DNA of 27,686 nt, taken from a virus. This document shows positions 1 to 5,343 of the stretch, piece by piece. The stretch spans positions 1-27,686 of IMG/VR virus record IMGVR_UViG_3300035698_004472; one strand, 5' to 3'. Each line of letters opens with the position of its first letter. Position 1 is the first letter of the stretch. Made by a program: the position numbers and the translations under genes. The notes below the pieces were generated by a model. That model was not told the origin of the DNA, ran no database searches, and was given only the letters and a program-made list of their open reading frames with translations.

Positions 1-38
1 AAACCACAAAACAAACTTAAATTAATAATTAAATATTG

Positions 39-75
39 GTTATCTGGTGGCGTTGAAAAGCGACCCGCCAATAAC
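39..75 (+). promoter_or_regulatory. Leader hairpin with GAAA tetraloop
   Basis: The plus strand folds into one stacked hairpin: GTTAT 39-43 pairs with ATAAC 71-75, GGTGG 46-50 with CCGCC 65-69 (one G-T wobble), and CGTT 51-54 with AGCG 59-62, closing a GAAA loop at 55-58. It lies upstream of the first gene in an otherwise AT-rich leader and is more GC-rich than its surroundings. It resembles the hairpins in many other gaps of this window. Function is unknown; an RNA processing or protection element is an inference. Confidence 0.5.
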
Positions 76-88
76 TAAACAAATAACA

Positions 89-130
89 ATATATACAAAA
101 CACGTATTTACATATCTGTTTTGTATATAT
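89..130 (+). promoter_or_regulatory. 14-bp inverted repeat before first gene
   Basis: Positions 89-102 and 117-130 are perfect reverse complements (14 bp) around a 14-nt spacer, ending 11 nt before the ATG at 142. It could be an mRNA hairpin close to the ribosome site or a DNA operator for a dimeric repressor. The sequence alone does not separate these. Confidence 0.5.
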
Positions 131-141
131 CAATTAAAACT

Positions 142-537
142 ATGGCAAATATAATAAACGAGATAATGCCTTTCGGCTCATGTGATATAGAAAGAGCCAA
201 CAACTTAATAGATGAGGCAGGAAACGAAGCAGAATATTATGAATTAGAGGGCGAAACAGCTGATTATATAGATGAGTTAATAAATGACTGCGAAACAAAA
301 CTCCAAGATATTGATGTTGTTGCATGTGTTTATAGTACAATACTCCGTAAAGCAAAAGAAGAAATAGAAGAGGAAACAGGCAAGGACATTGAAAACGATT
401 ATAATGTTTATGTAGCAGGTAATTACCTTGCTACTTCGCTTGATAGTGATAAATTTGAAGAAGTAAAAGAACTTATTAAAACAATAAAGGAGCCAACAAA
501 ATTTATAACATGGTTTTTTGAAGAAATGATAGGTTAA
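142..537 (+). CDS. Hypothetical acidic protein
   Basis: This encodes 131 residues. I chose the ATG at 142 over an upstream TTG at 121 because the TTG lies inside the inverted repeat and because AAAACTATGG matches the start context of many genes here. The product is acidic, rich in Glu, Asp and Ile, and looks mostly helical, with no signal peptide, membrane segment or metal-binding cysteine pattern. I recognise no family. It is the first complete gene of the rightward cluster and is followed by a hairpin, so it may be its own transcription unit. Coding status is likely given the length, start context and clean stop; function is unknown. Confidence 0.7.
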   Translation: MANIINEIMPFGSCDIERANNLIDEAGNEAEYYELEGETADYIDELINDCETKLQDIDVVACVYSTILRKAKEEIEEETGKDIENDYNVYVAGNYLATSLDSDKFEEVKELIKTIKEPTKFITWFFEEMIG

Positions 538-547
538 TCCCTTTTAG

Positions 548-575
548 CCTTGTATATCCTAAACTATATGCAAGG
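548..575 (+). other. Intergenic hairpin
   Basis: A 10-bp stem pairs 548-557 with 566-575 (one T-G wobble at 553/570) around an 8-nt loop. It sits just after a stop codon and has no T-run, so it is a poor fit to an intrinsic terminator. A TTAATTAAT-type AT box follows before the next start. Confidence 0.55.
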
Positions 576-608
576 AATAAAGATAATTAATTAATAACTA
601 ATAATTAT

Positions 609-803
609 ATGCATTTAGCAGTAGAAACAAAAAAGAATTTAACAGGATTTTACAAGATAGACGGTAGACACTTAAAAAAGTTTATTAAAAAGGTAGAAAA
701 AGACATAAAGAATGTTAAGGAAATATGGAAGTATGACTATTTAGAAAAAATAGGTAATATTGGTTTTTATAAAAATTCAAAGGTAATAAAAATTTATAAC
801 TAA
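609..803 (+). CDS. Hypothetical small basic protein
   Basis: This encodes 64 residues, strongly basic, with a Lys-rich middle (KKFIKKVEKDIKNVKE) followed by aromatic residues. There is no Shine-Dalgarno sequence, and the start context TAATTATATG is typical for this window. A hairpin and AT box lie upstream and the next gene starts 4 nt after its stop, so it probably begins a short operon with the zinc-binding microprotein and the 111-residue protein downstream. The charge could suit nucleic-acid binding, but that is only inference. No family was recognised. Confidence 0.55.
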   Translation: MHLAVETKKNLTGFYKIDGRHLKKFIKKVEKDIKNVKEIWKYDYLEKIGNIGFYKNSKVIKIYN

Positions 804-807
804 TAAT

Positions 808-954
808 ATGATTTGTAATCAATGCAAGCAAGATCAAGCCCAAATCCAACAGGCAACCGATAACTATTATAAAGTAGTCTATTGTACAGCCTGTAATTTT
901 CAAGAGCATTTAAGAAACTATAATAATAAAACTAATAAAACTAATAACAAATAA
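808..954 (+). CDS. Zinc-ribbon-like microprotein
   Basis: This is a 48-residue gene. It has two CxxC pairs, CNQC near residue 3 and CTAC near residue 26, separated by about 20 residues. That spacing is typical of a zinc ribbon or zinc knuckle, which binds one Zn2+ and often contacts nucleic acid or a protein partner. The C-terminus is a low-complexity Asn/Lys/Thr tail. It starts 4 nt after the previous stop and ends 4 nt before the next start, consistent with a shared transcript. It is one of at least six small Cys-rich proteins in this window. Zinc binding is inferred from spacing only and the target is unknown. Confidence 0.6.
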   Translation: MICNQCKQDQAQIQQATDNYYKVVYCTACNFQEHLRNYNNKTNKTNNK

Positions 955-958
955 ACGT

Positions 959-1294
959 ATGACAAACGAAATCAAACAACGCCTTGACTATCTACGTGAA
1001 GAGATCAAACAGGAACGTATTAGCTACGGAGAAATTGCAGAATTAATGAGCCTTGCCGAACACATAGAGGAGGGCGACAATGAGCTTAGACAATGGGCAG
1101 GAATACCCGAGGGCTATAATATTATAAACAGAGAGAGCGAAATTGACAATCTTATAACGTATATAGGAGAATGTGGGCATGATAGACAAAACGACAAAGA
1201 GTTGATGAAGGATGATTTAAAAATGTTGATAGGGTGGACTTGTAAAAATGTTTATTCTTCTGAAAGTACAAACGACTACATAGAGATTAATTAA
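959..1294 (+). CDS. Hypothetical phage protein, 111 aa
   Basis: This encodes 111 residues. The first half (EIKQERISYGEIAELMSLAE, then an acidic segment and WAGIPEG) looks like a helical module of a kind I associate with small uncultured-phage proteins of unknown function. That is an impression from memory, not a search. The second half is acidic and ends with a Trp-Cys segment. There is no signal peptide or enzyme motif. It follows the microprotein by 4 nt and precedes another small gene by 21 nt, so it is probably co-transcribed with both. Confidence 0.65.
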   Translation: MTNEIKQRLDYLREEIKQERISYGEIAELMSLAEHIEEGDNELRQWAGIPEGYNIINRESEIDNLITYIGECGHDRQNDKELMKDDLKMLIGWTCKNVYSSESTNDYIEIN

Positions 1295-1315
1295 AGCATA
1301 ATAATAAATAAAACT

Positions 1316-1438
1316 ATGGAAAATGTAATTATTATCAATCCTCATAGTTGTACACGTGAGGAAAGAGCCGAGCTAATAAAGCATTTAAATGACAATAATT
1401 GGGATTTTAGAGAGAAAGAGCAGAAAGAAGAATTTTAA
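1316..1438 (+). CDS. Hypothetical microprotein, 40 aa
   Basis: This 40-residue ORF has the start context AAAACTATGG, identical to that of longer genes here. It begins with a short hydrophobic strand (NVIIINPHS) and continues with a charged helix ending in KEQKEEF. It is followed directly by a strong hairpin. Coding is supported only by start context and spacing; no family was recognised. Confidence 0.45.
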   Translation: MENVIIINPHSCTREERAELIKHLNDNNWDFREKEQKEEF

Positions 1439-1446
1439 AATCTTTT

Positions 1447-1477
1447 AGATTGGCTATATTAAATAACTAGCCAATTT
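1447..1477 (+). other. Intergenic hairpin
   Basis: A 10-bp stem pairs 1447-1456 with 1468-1477 (one G-T wobble) around an 11-nt AT loop. It begins 9 nt after a stop codon and is followed by an AT box and the next start. There is no strong T-run. Confidence 0.55.
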
Positions 1478-1507
1478 ATAAAGAAATTTAATAATTAATA
1501 AAACATT

Positions 1508-1658
1508 ATGACAAACAAAGAAAAAAAGATCAAAGAAGTTGCCAAAAACTTTAAAATGTTATTTGGTAACATCCAAACAGGCAGAAGAGAAATTTGATAG
1601 GGTTATGGAAGAATTTGCAGAAGATTTGATTAATATAGGATATAACATTAAAGACTAG
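1508..1658 (+). pseudogene. Small ORF with possible frameshift
   Basis: The ATG at 1508 opens a 29-residue frame (start MTNKEKKIKEV) that stops at 1595-1597. A second frame, shifted relative to the first, overlaps its end and continues as AEEKFDRVMEEFAEDLINIG to a stop at 1656-1658. Joined near 1570-1590, the two parts would form one helical, charged protein of about 49 residues, like the other small proteins here. The explanation could be a true frameshift mutation, a sequencing or assembly indel, or two tiny separate ORFs. There is no classic slippery heptamer at the junction, so programmed frameshifting is not favoured. Confidence 0.35.
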
Positions 1659-1757
1659 CTTAACCCTCTTATTGCTCATAAACCCCTATTTGTGAGCAAA
1701 ATAGAGGCTACACAAGCCTATCTAAGCATTTACAACGTACAAACACCCACGATTAAC
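1657..1757 (+). ncRNA. Structured intergenic element, copy 1
   Basis: This is the first of two diverged copies of an approximately 100-nt intergenic element. Its core is a hairpin: CCTCT 1665-1669 with AGAGG 1703-1707, and TTGCTCA 1672-1678 with TGAGCAA 1693-1699, around a 14-nt loop. Compared with copy 2 at 1924-2027, the inner stem differs at three pairs and all three still pair, while the loop is nearly unchanged. This indicates selection on RNA structure. It lies between two tiny genes. Function is unknown; mRNA processing, stability or translational control are possibilities. Confidence 0.65.
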
Positions 1758-1779
1758 TTATTAATTTAATCTTAATAAT

Positions 1780-1923
1780 ATGGAAAAAATAAGAATAGAC
1801 TATAAAAACGAAGAAGAAGAAGAGAAAGCAATGGAAAAAGCAAAAGCAGAAAGTCAAACAAGGGGAATTAAAAACGTAAATTTTATAGATTCTAAAGCTG
1901 GATATATAGAATACATGAGCTAG
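1780..1923 (+). CDS. Hypothetical microprotein, 47 aa
   Basis: This 47-residue ORF has the no-Shine-Dalgarno context TTAATAATATGG. It is very charged, with a run of five Glu near residues 11-15 and then KAMEKAKAES, so probably one helix, ending in an aromatic stretch (GYIEYM). It lies between the two copies of the structured intergenic element, so gene plus element may form a duplicated unit. However, the encoded protein and the preceding small ORF do not obviously resemble each other. No family was recognised. Confidence 0.45.
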   Translation: MEKIRIDYKNEEEEEKAMEKAKAESQTRGIKNVNFIDSKAGYIEYMS

Positions 1924-2027
1924 AGCTTAATCCCCTCTTATTGCCTGTAAACACCTATTTGCAGGCAAAATAGAGGTTATACAAGCCCCTAAGACGTTTT
2001 ACAACGTCTATACACACACGAATTAAC
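1924..2027 (+). ncRNA. Structured intergenic element, copy 2
   Basis: This is the second copy of the element at 1657-1757. CCTCT 1934-1938 pairs with AGAGG 1972-1976, and TTGCCTG 1941-1947 with CAGGCAA 1962-1968, around the same type of 14-nt loop (TAAAC, one variable base, CCTATTTG). Relative to copy 1, three stem pairs change in a compensatory way (T-A to C-G, C-G to T-A, A-T to G-C). Further 3', AGACGTT and AACGTCT form a second 7-bp hairpin with a TTAC loop that is not preserved in copy 1. It precedes the 194-residue gene. Confidence 0.65.
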
Positions 2028-2050
2028 AAAAGCCCGTACGTTAAAATTAA

Positions 2051-2635
2051 ATGAAAACATATAAAAAAGTTATTGAAAAAAATTGCTTAGTTATCAGTAT
2101 TGACGTTGATCCTATCAGTCCAAGAGAAGACTCAAATTTAGGCTATTTTATAACCATTGATAGGGATTATTCAAGTCCGGATAGCAACGAAACTATAATT
2201 AATATAGTAAAAGCAACTGGAGATTTTGCAACTGATCAAGATGATCATATTAAGAGAATAAAAGAAGACGTTAAAAGCGAAATAGACGAAAAAGTTATAG
2301 CAATTTATCCTATTACTAAGCATGAGCATGGTAACACTTATTACTCAATCGGTAATTCCCAAGGTTTTGATTATTCAAATAATGGATTCTATATTATTAC
2401 AGATAAAACTCAAAAGGAAATTGGAACATTAAGAAAAGATTTTAAGGATAACATCAAGCACGAATTAGACGTATATAATAAATACGTTAATGGTGATATA
2501 TATAGGTTTATACTTTATAATCAAAAAGGAGAAGTCGAAGACTCTTGCGGCGGATTTTATGATATTGACGATATTAAAGAATGTTTACCAAAGGAATACC
2601 AAAAAGAATGTTTATGTAATTATTTAAAAGAATAA
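2051..2635 (+). CDS. Hypothetical phage protein, 194 aa
   Basis: This encodes 194 residues and is soluble and acidic. The N-terminal half contains strands around CLVISIDVDPISPRED and GYFITIDRDY. The C-terminal part contains GDIYRFILYNQKGEVEDSCG followed by GFYDIDDIKE, a pattern I recall from small phage and metagenomic proteins of unknown function in which GDVYGF is followed by a SCWGF-like segment. That resemblance is from memory only. The ATG at 2051 is preceded by A-rich sequence with no Shine-Dalgarno. It follows copy 2 of the structured element and is separated by 4 nt from the next small gene. No enzymatic role can be assigned. Confidence 0.7.
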   Translation: MKTYKKVIEKNCLVISIDVDPISPREDSNLGYFITIDRDYSSPDSNETIINIVKATGDFATDQDDHIKRIKEDVKSEIDEKVIAIYPITKHEHGNTYYSIGNSQGFDYSNNGFYIITDKTQKEIGTLRKDFKDNIKHELDVYNKYVNGDIYRFILYNQKGEVEDSCGGFYDIDDIKECLPKEYQKECLCNYLKE

Positions 2636-2639
2636 CTAT

Positions 2640-2801
2640 ATGAATGATAAACAAAAAGAAGAATATATCAAGGCTATGACTAAAATATCAGCCCTTGAGC
2701 AATACTTGTTTATACTTATTCGCAATACAGTTATTAATAACAGTATACAAAGAAGTATAAAAAGCATAAAAAAACAAACAGAAAACTTTTTTTCAACGTA
2801 A
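2640..2801 (+). CDS. Hypothetical small helical protein
   Basis: This encodes 53 residues and starts 4 nt after the previous stop. It is probably helical and amphipathic, with a hydrophobic centre (EQYLFILIRNTVI) and a basic C-terminal part (RSIKSIKKQTENF). It ends about 30 nt before a strong intrinsic terminator, so it is the last gene of the first transcription unit. The hydrophobic stretch is short for a membrane helix. No family was recognised. Confidence 0.55.
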   Translation: MNDKQKEEYIKAMTKISALEQYLFILIRNTVINNSIQRSIKSIKKQTENFFST

Positions 2802-2830
2802 TAGCAACTTTTAACCTATTACACGAACTA

Positions 2831-2868
2831 AAAAACAACATTTTAAACGGGCAAATGTTGTTTTTTTT
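2831..2868 (+). terminator. Intrinsic terminator, probably bidirectional
   Basis: A perfect 13-bp stem pairs 2831-2843 with 2853-2865 (arms AAAAACAACATTT and AAATGTTGTTTTT) around a 9-nt loop containing GGGC, followed by a T-run to 2868. The A-run on the left would serve the other strand. It ends the first gene cluster at 142-2801. Confidence 0.85.
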
Positions 2869-2870
2869 AT

Positions 2871-2901
2871 TATAATATCAATATTTTACATTGATATTAT
2901 A
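2871..2901. repeat. 12-bp inverted repeat
   Basis: TATAATATCAAT 2871-2882 and ATTGATATTATA 2890-2901 are perfect reverse complements around a 7-nt spacer, directly after the terminator. Being purely AT-rich with a short spacer, it is a weak RNA hairpin but a plausible operator or origin element. It lies at the start of the non-coding stretch before the gene at 3162. Confidence 0.55.
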
Positions 2902-2939
2902 TAAAATAAATAATAAAACCAACAGAACGGAGGGGGCAA

Positions 2940-2972
2940 ATGTTTCAACCAGTCAAACAGAATACAGTATAA
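2940..2972 (+). other. Possible leader peptide with strong RBS
   Basis: The ATG at 2940 is preceded by GGAGGGGGCAAATG, one of the strongest Shine-Dalgarno sequences in the window, yet the frame encodes only 10 residues (MFQPVKQNTV). The stop falls inside the first copy of the 20-bp tandem repeat. It may be a leader peptide, or the remains of a longer gene cut short. A second tiny ORF of 14 residues starts at 3051 (MKNKNKRVVAGKQS). Neither can be confirmed as translated. Confidence 0.3.
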
Positions 2973-3003
2973 CGAGGAACGCAACAGTATAACGAGGAAC
3001 GCA
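2964..3003 (+). repeat. 20-bp tandem direct repeat
   Basis: The unit ACAGTATAACGAGGAACGCA occurs twice without a gap, at 2964-2983 and 2984-3003, with no mismatch. It lies in the non-coding region between terminator and next gene. It could be a recent slippage duplication or a pair of iteron-like binding sites. Outside these two units the stretch 2902-3082 shows only AT-rich sequence and GGAGG at 3014. Confidence 0.8.
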
Positions 3004-3082
3004 AAAGTTTCGTGGAGGTAATCATTCTAAATAATTAACATAAATCAAAAATGAAAAACAAAAACAAAAGAGTTGTTGCAGG

Positions 3083-3317
3083 CAAACAATCCTAAAAAAC
3101 TCAAAAACACAAAAAACTTATTAATTACACAAAACTAACTTTATATTTATACCTAACTATTATGACTTTTATATTTATAACAAAACCAATTAAAACAACC
3201 AATACAACAACAAACTTATCCCACAAACTACCAACTGCAATCAACACACAAACTCCCAACTTAATCCAACAAACTCTTATTAAAATTAAAAACAACAATA
3301 CTATAAACATACAAACC
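3083..3317 (+). other. G-depleted, C-retaining strand segment
   Basis: By hand count, this 235-nt segment has only two G (3164 and 3237) but about 57 C on the plus strand; the G at 3164 is that of an ATG. The change is abrupt on both sides. It includes about 80 nt of non-coding leader and the first 50 or so codons of the gene at 3162. An RNA from this strand would be almost unable to form G-C or G-U pairs. Possible reasons are an unstructured leader, a replication-origin strand bias, or directional mutation. Confidence 0.7.
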
Positions 3318-3566
3318 GAACTTATAAAGACATTATGGGAGGAGTCGCTAAAATTATGCGACACAATACTTTGCTACAATGCAAAAGGGAATAGTCCAGT
3401 TGGATCAGTAGACCGAGGGCCATGTATGTATAATGACTACTGGCGCAAAGACATCCCCGACAGCATCGCTTTTTCGATGGATTGTATTGACGAAATGGTA
3501 AAGGATTTTAGAAAAGGAAAACAAAGACAATGGTACGGATATAGAAAATGGAAACTAAATAATTAA
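3162..3566 (+). CDS. Hypothetical protein with low-complexity N-terminus
   Basis: This encodes 134 residues. The first 55 or so come from the G-depleted segment and are Thr/Asn/Ile/Gln-rich (for example TTNTTTNLSHKLPTAINTQT). The rest has ordinary composition with features of a folded domain: LWEESLKLCDTILCYNAKG, GSVDRGPCMYNDYW and a basic C-terminus (FRKGKQRQWYGYRKWKLNN). There is no later in-frame ATG before the domain except the Met at CMYNDYW, so 3162 is the best start. The N-terminal half may be real or an accident of biased composition. No family was recognised. Confidence 0.5.
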   Translation: MTFIFITKPIKTTNTTTNLSHKLPTAINTQTPNLIQQTLIKIKNNNTINIQTELIKTLWEESLKLCDTILCYNAKGNSPVGSVDRGPCMYNDYWRKDIPDSIAFSMDCIDEMVKDFRKGKQRQWYGYRKWKLNN

Positions 3567-3609
3567 TCATAACTTATGGATAAGAGGTGGAAAGAGTGGA
3601 TAACTTTTT

Positions 3610-3639
3610 AAGGGTAATATAAATAAAAATATTGCCCTT
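3610..3639 (+). other. Intergenic hairpin
   Basis: An 11-bp stem pairs 3610-3620 with 3629-3639 (one T-G wobble) around an 8-nt A-rich loop. It lies after the gene ending at 3566 and 38 nt before the promoter at 3677. GTGGAC follows rather than a T-run, so termination would be weak; an A/T-rich run does precede the left arm. Confidence 0.55.
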
Positions 3640-3676
3640 GTGGACAAGATATATTATTGCCTAATATTACAATAGC

Positions 3677-3705
3677 TTGACATACACCAGTATATCCTAT
3701 ATAAT
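3677..3705 (+). promoter_or_regulatory. Consensus sigma70-type promoter
   Basis: TTGACA at 3677-3682 and TATAAT at 3700-3705 are both perfect consensus hexamers, separated by exactly 17 nt. This is the cleanest housekeeping-sigma promoter I see in the window. Transcription would start near 3712, directly at the beginning of the structured non-coding segment, with no ORF nearby. It implies strong early expression of that RNA by the host polymerase. Confidence 0.85.
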
Positions 3706-3711
3706 TAGTAG

Positions 3712-4213
3712 TATAGTACATTAATAATAGATATTATCGTTTATTACATTCAGAGGAGACCACCATAAAAATATCCTTGGGAATAGAATTAAGACCTTTA
3801 TTCTTAGGTCTCTTCTGAATATAGTAAATGATATTATATTTATCTAATCATCTTGGGAGAAAGTATCGGATAGAAAGGACACAATAATTTTCATATAAAA
3901 GCCTTTATATAAGATTCTTTTCTTCTCGTACAGTCCTTCTAGATGATTAGATAAACATACTATTGTTATCAGATTTTACATCTATTTAAAGATAGATGTA
4001 ATAAACAATATACCCCTTAATATTTTTACATAAATAGTATCTGGACAGGAGAATATATCTTTAATGTATATACTCTATCAAGATTCAAACACCAGAATAA
4101 GTCATGGCCTAGTAGTAACAACCTGTTACCACTTAACCATAGACCTGCCTGGAGGGGACGTAATACAAATGGGGAGGACTAGGTTGCGTAGACCGACATC
4201 CTCCCTCCCATGG
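3712..4213 (+). ncRNA. Large structured RNA, class unknown
   Basis: About 500 nt with no credible ORF follow a consensus promoter. Helices visible by eye: (A) 3731-3761 with 3807-3837, about 31 positions with two mismatches and three G-T wobbles, capped by a small hairpin (TAAGA with TCTTA); (B) 3840-3853 with 3941-3954, a perfect 14 bp, enclosing 3875-3880 with 3933-3938 and a 7-bp hairpin 3893-3899 with 3904-3910; (C) 3961-3967 with 4004-4010, enclosing 3976-3985 with 3992-4001, a perfect 10 bp; (D) 4049-4058 with 4068-4075; (E) a GC-rich 3' domain closed by 4103-4107 with 4208-4212, containing 4115-4119 with 4125-4129, 4108-4113 with 4178-4183, and 4172-4178 with 4199-4205. The last two cross, so they are a pseudoknot or alternatives. 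CAGAT 3970-3974 with ATCTG 4039-4043 is another possible pseudoknot. Size and phage context recall GOLLD or ROOL RNAs, but I cannot identify the class. The 3' end is approximate. Confidence 0.75.
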
Positions 4214-4217
4214 TTTT

Positions 4218-4358
4218 ATGAATTTAGAATTAAAAATAGGAAAACACAAAACAATAATTACAAGTGTTGAGCATAAAAGTTCAAACGAAGTAAAAGAAAA
4301 ATTATTTGAATTTTTAGTAACTGTAATAAATATAAAAAAAATACTTGAAAAGAAATAA
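4218..4358 (+). CDS. Hypothetical small protein, 46 aa
   Basis: This 46-residue ORF starts right after the 3' end of the structured RNA. It begins with alternating charged and hydrophobic residues (MNLELKIGKHKTIITSVEHK), likely beta strands, then a helix (EVKEKLFEFLVTVINIKKIL). The next gene starts 2 nt after its stop, supporting an operon. No Shine-Dalgarno is visible. No family was recognised. Confidence 0.45.
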   Translation: MNLELKIGKHKTIITSVEHKSSNEVKEKLFEFLVTVINIKKILEKK

Positions 4359-4359
4359 T

Positions 4360-4533
4360 ATGTATAGATTAATAAGAAAAATAATATCTAAATATCATAA
4401 TCTTAGATTAAATTGGAAGCTAACAGGCAAATATGTAGAATGCCAAACATTATCAGAAGCTTACGAAAAAGCCGTTACAAATAAAAACTCTATTATTTTA
4501 ATTGGAGAGGATAAGATTAAAGTATATAAGTAA
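4360..4533 (+). CDS. Hypothetical small protein, 57 aa
   Basis: This encodes 57 residues. The ATG at 4360 is preferred over an upstream TTG at 4345 because it follows the previous stop by one base and has the local AATAATATG context. The N-terminus is basic (MYRLIRKIISKYHNLRLNWK); the rest (TLSEAYEKAVTNKNSIILIG) looks like a helix and strand. Genes of this operon are spaced by one or two bases. No known domain was recognised. Confidence 0.5.
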   Translation: MYRLIRKIISKYHNLRLNWKLTGKYVECQTLSEAYEKAVTNKNSIILIGEDKIKVYK

Positions 4534-4534
4534 T

Positions 4535-4837
4535 ATGTCAAAAGAATTAAAACCAAAAACTAAATTCGTATTTGATACTGGTAATCTTCCAGATTTTTCT
4601 AAAGAAAGAGATTTTAGAACTGAAAGACGATTATTTTTAAAAGCATTCAAGACATATAATAAAATTTTATCTAAGAGTAAATTCTTTTGGAGAATTAAAT
4701 ATCTATTTTATAAATATATATTAAAACATACTTACACCATAGGAGTTGACATAGGTAGTCAAGATATAGATACTTCTGTCATTGTAAGGCACGATAAAAA
4801 AGGAAATCGTATAGTTGAAAAAATATGTCAAAATTAA
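4535..4837 (+). CDS. Hypothetical protein with RNase H-like strand motif
   Basis: This encodes 100 residues, with the ATG at 4535 chosen because it lies one base after the previous stop. The N-terminal two thirds is basic and aromatic (RRLFLKAFKTYNKILSKSKF). The last 30 residues, TIGVDIGSQDIDTSVIVRHD plus a G-containing turn, look like the first beta hairpin of an RNase H-like or actin-like fold (D in a V-D-I-G context), as in RuvC or terminase nuclease domains. The rest of such a fold is absent. It may be a fragment of a larger enzyme, or the resemblance may be chance. It overlaps the next gene by 13 nt in another frame. Confidence 0.5.
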   Translation: MSKELKPKTKFVFDTGNLPDFSKERDFRTERRLFLKAFKTYNKILSKSKFFWRIKYLFYKYILKHTYTIGVDIGSQDIDTSVIVRHDKKGNRIVEKICQN

Positions 4838-4992
4838 TACTAAACGAAGAAGCAAAAAACCTCCTTGCTAAATGGCGCCCGACACTAAGCAACGCAGATG
4901 ACATTGCCATCAGAGATCTTGTTAATAACGGAGGTAAATATCAAAAGGACAATATAATAAAACTAATTAAATTATTAAAGAAACGAGTATGA
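4825..4992 (+). CDS. Hypothetical small protein, 55 aa
   Basis: This 55-residue ORF begins within the end of the previous gene (ATATGTCAAAATT context) and ends with an ATGA overlap onto the next start, typical of translational coupling. The sequence (LILNEEAKNLLAKWRPTLSN, then DDIAIRDLVNNGG and a basic helix) looks helical and soluble. A possible internal RBS (GGAGG at 4929) lies too far upstream to serve the next gene. No family was recognised. Confidence 0.5.
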   Translation: MSKLILNEEAKNLLAKWRPTLSNADDIAIRDLVNNGGKYQKDNIIKLIKLLKKRV

Positions 4993-5330
4993 AAAAAAAT
5001 AACAAAGAAGAAGATGAACTAAAAATAAAAGATAGAGTTTATTACGTTCTTAAAGGAAAAGAAGATTTATTTTACTATCTTTTTGGAGGTAATATAAAAG
5101 AAATAACGGACAAGGGTGATGAAAAGATATGTACAATATCTGAATGGAGTGGTTATAGCAATAACGAAGAAGTAGAAGAAGCAAATATATTTAAAACAGA
5201 AAAAGAAGCAGTAGAAAGAGAAAAGTATTTAAATTATCCTTTATTTAAAAAAACTATTGAAAAATTATTTTCATACAACACTGAACGAGAGAAGAAGGTT
5301 AGTAGAGCATTACAATCATTAATTAAATAA
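4989..5330 (+). CDS. Hypothetical protein, 113 aa
   Basis: This encodes 113 residues and starts in an ATGA overlap with the preceding gene. The N-terminus is charged (KKNNKEEDELKIKDRVYYVL), and the middle is strand-rich with YYLFGGNIKEITDKGDEK and ISEWSGYS, ending in a helical segment (TIEKLFSYNTEREKKVSRAL). There is no signal peptide or catalytic motif. It is the last gene of the small-gene operon that starts after the structured RNA; the exported-protein gene follows 13 nt later. Function is unknown. Confidence 0.6.
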   Translation: MKKNNKEEDELKIKDRVYYVLKGKEDLFYYLFGGNIKEITDKGDEKICTISEWSGYSNNEEVEEANIFKTEKEAVEREKYLNYPLFKKTIEKLFSYNTEREKKVSRALQSLIK

Positions 5331-5343
5331 TATATAACAAATT

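Noticed and set aside
3125-3364. 79-residue hydrophobic ORF on the minus strand
   Set aside because: Its Val/Ile-rich sequence is explained by the G-poor plus strand read in reverse; it opposes the surrounding genes and has no ribosome site.
3595-3647. Two DnaA-box-like 9-mers (AGTGGATAA and TGTGGACAA)
   Set aside because: Each has one mismatch to the consensus and such matches are common in AT-rich DNA; there is no cluster strong enough to call an origin.
4076-4098. T-loop-like GATTCAAAC that might indicate a tRNA
   Set aside because: The flanking five bases on each side do not pair and no acceptor or anticodon arms can be formed.
4064-4270. 68-residue ORF on the plus strand
   Set aside because: It covers the GC-rich 3' domain of the structured RNA, has a low-complexity Arg/Pro-rich middle and overlaps the better-placed ORF at 4218.
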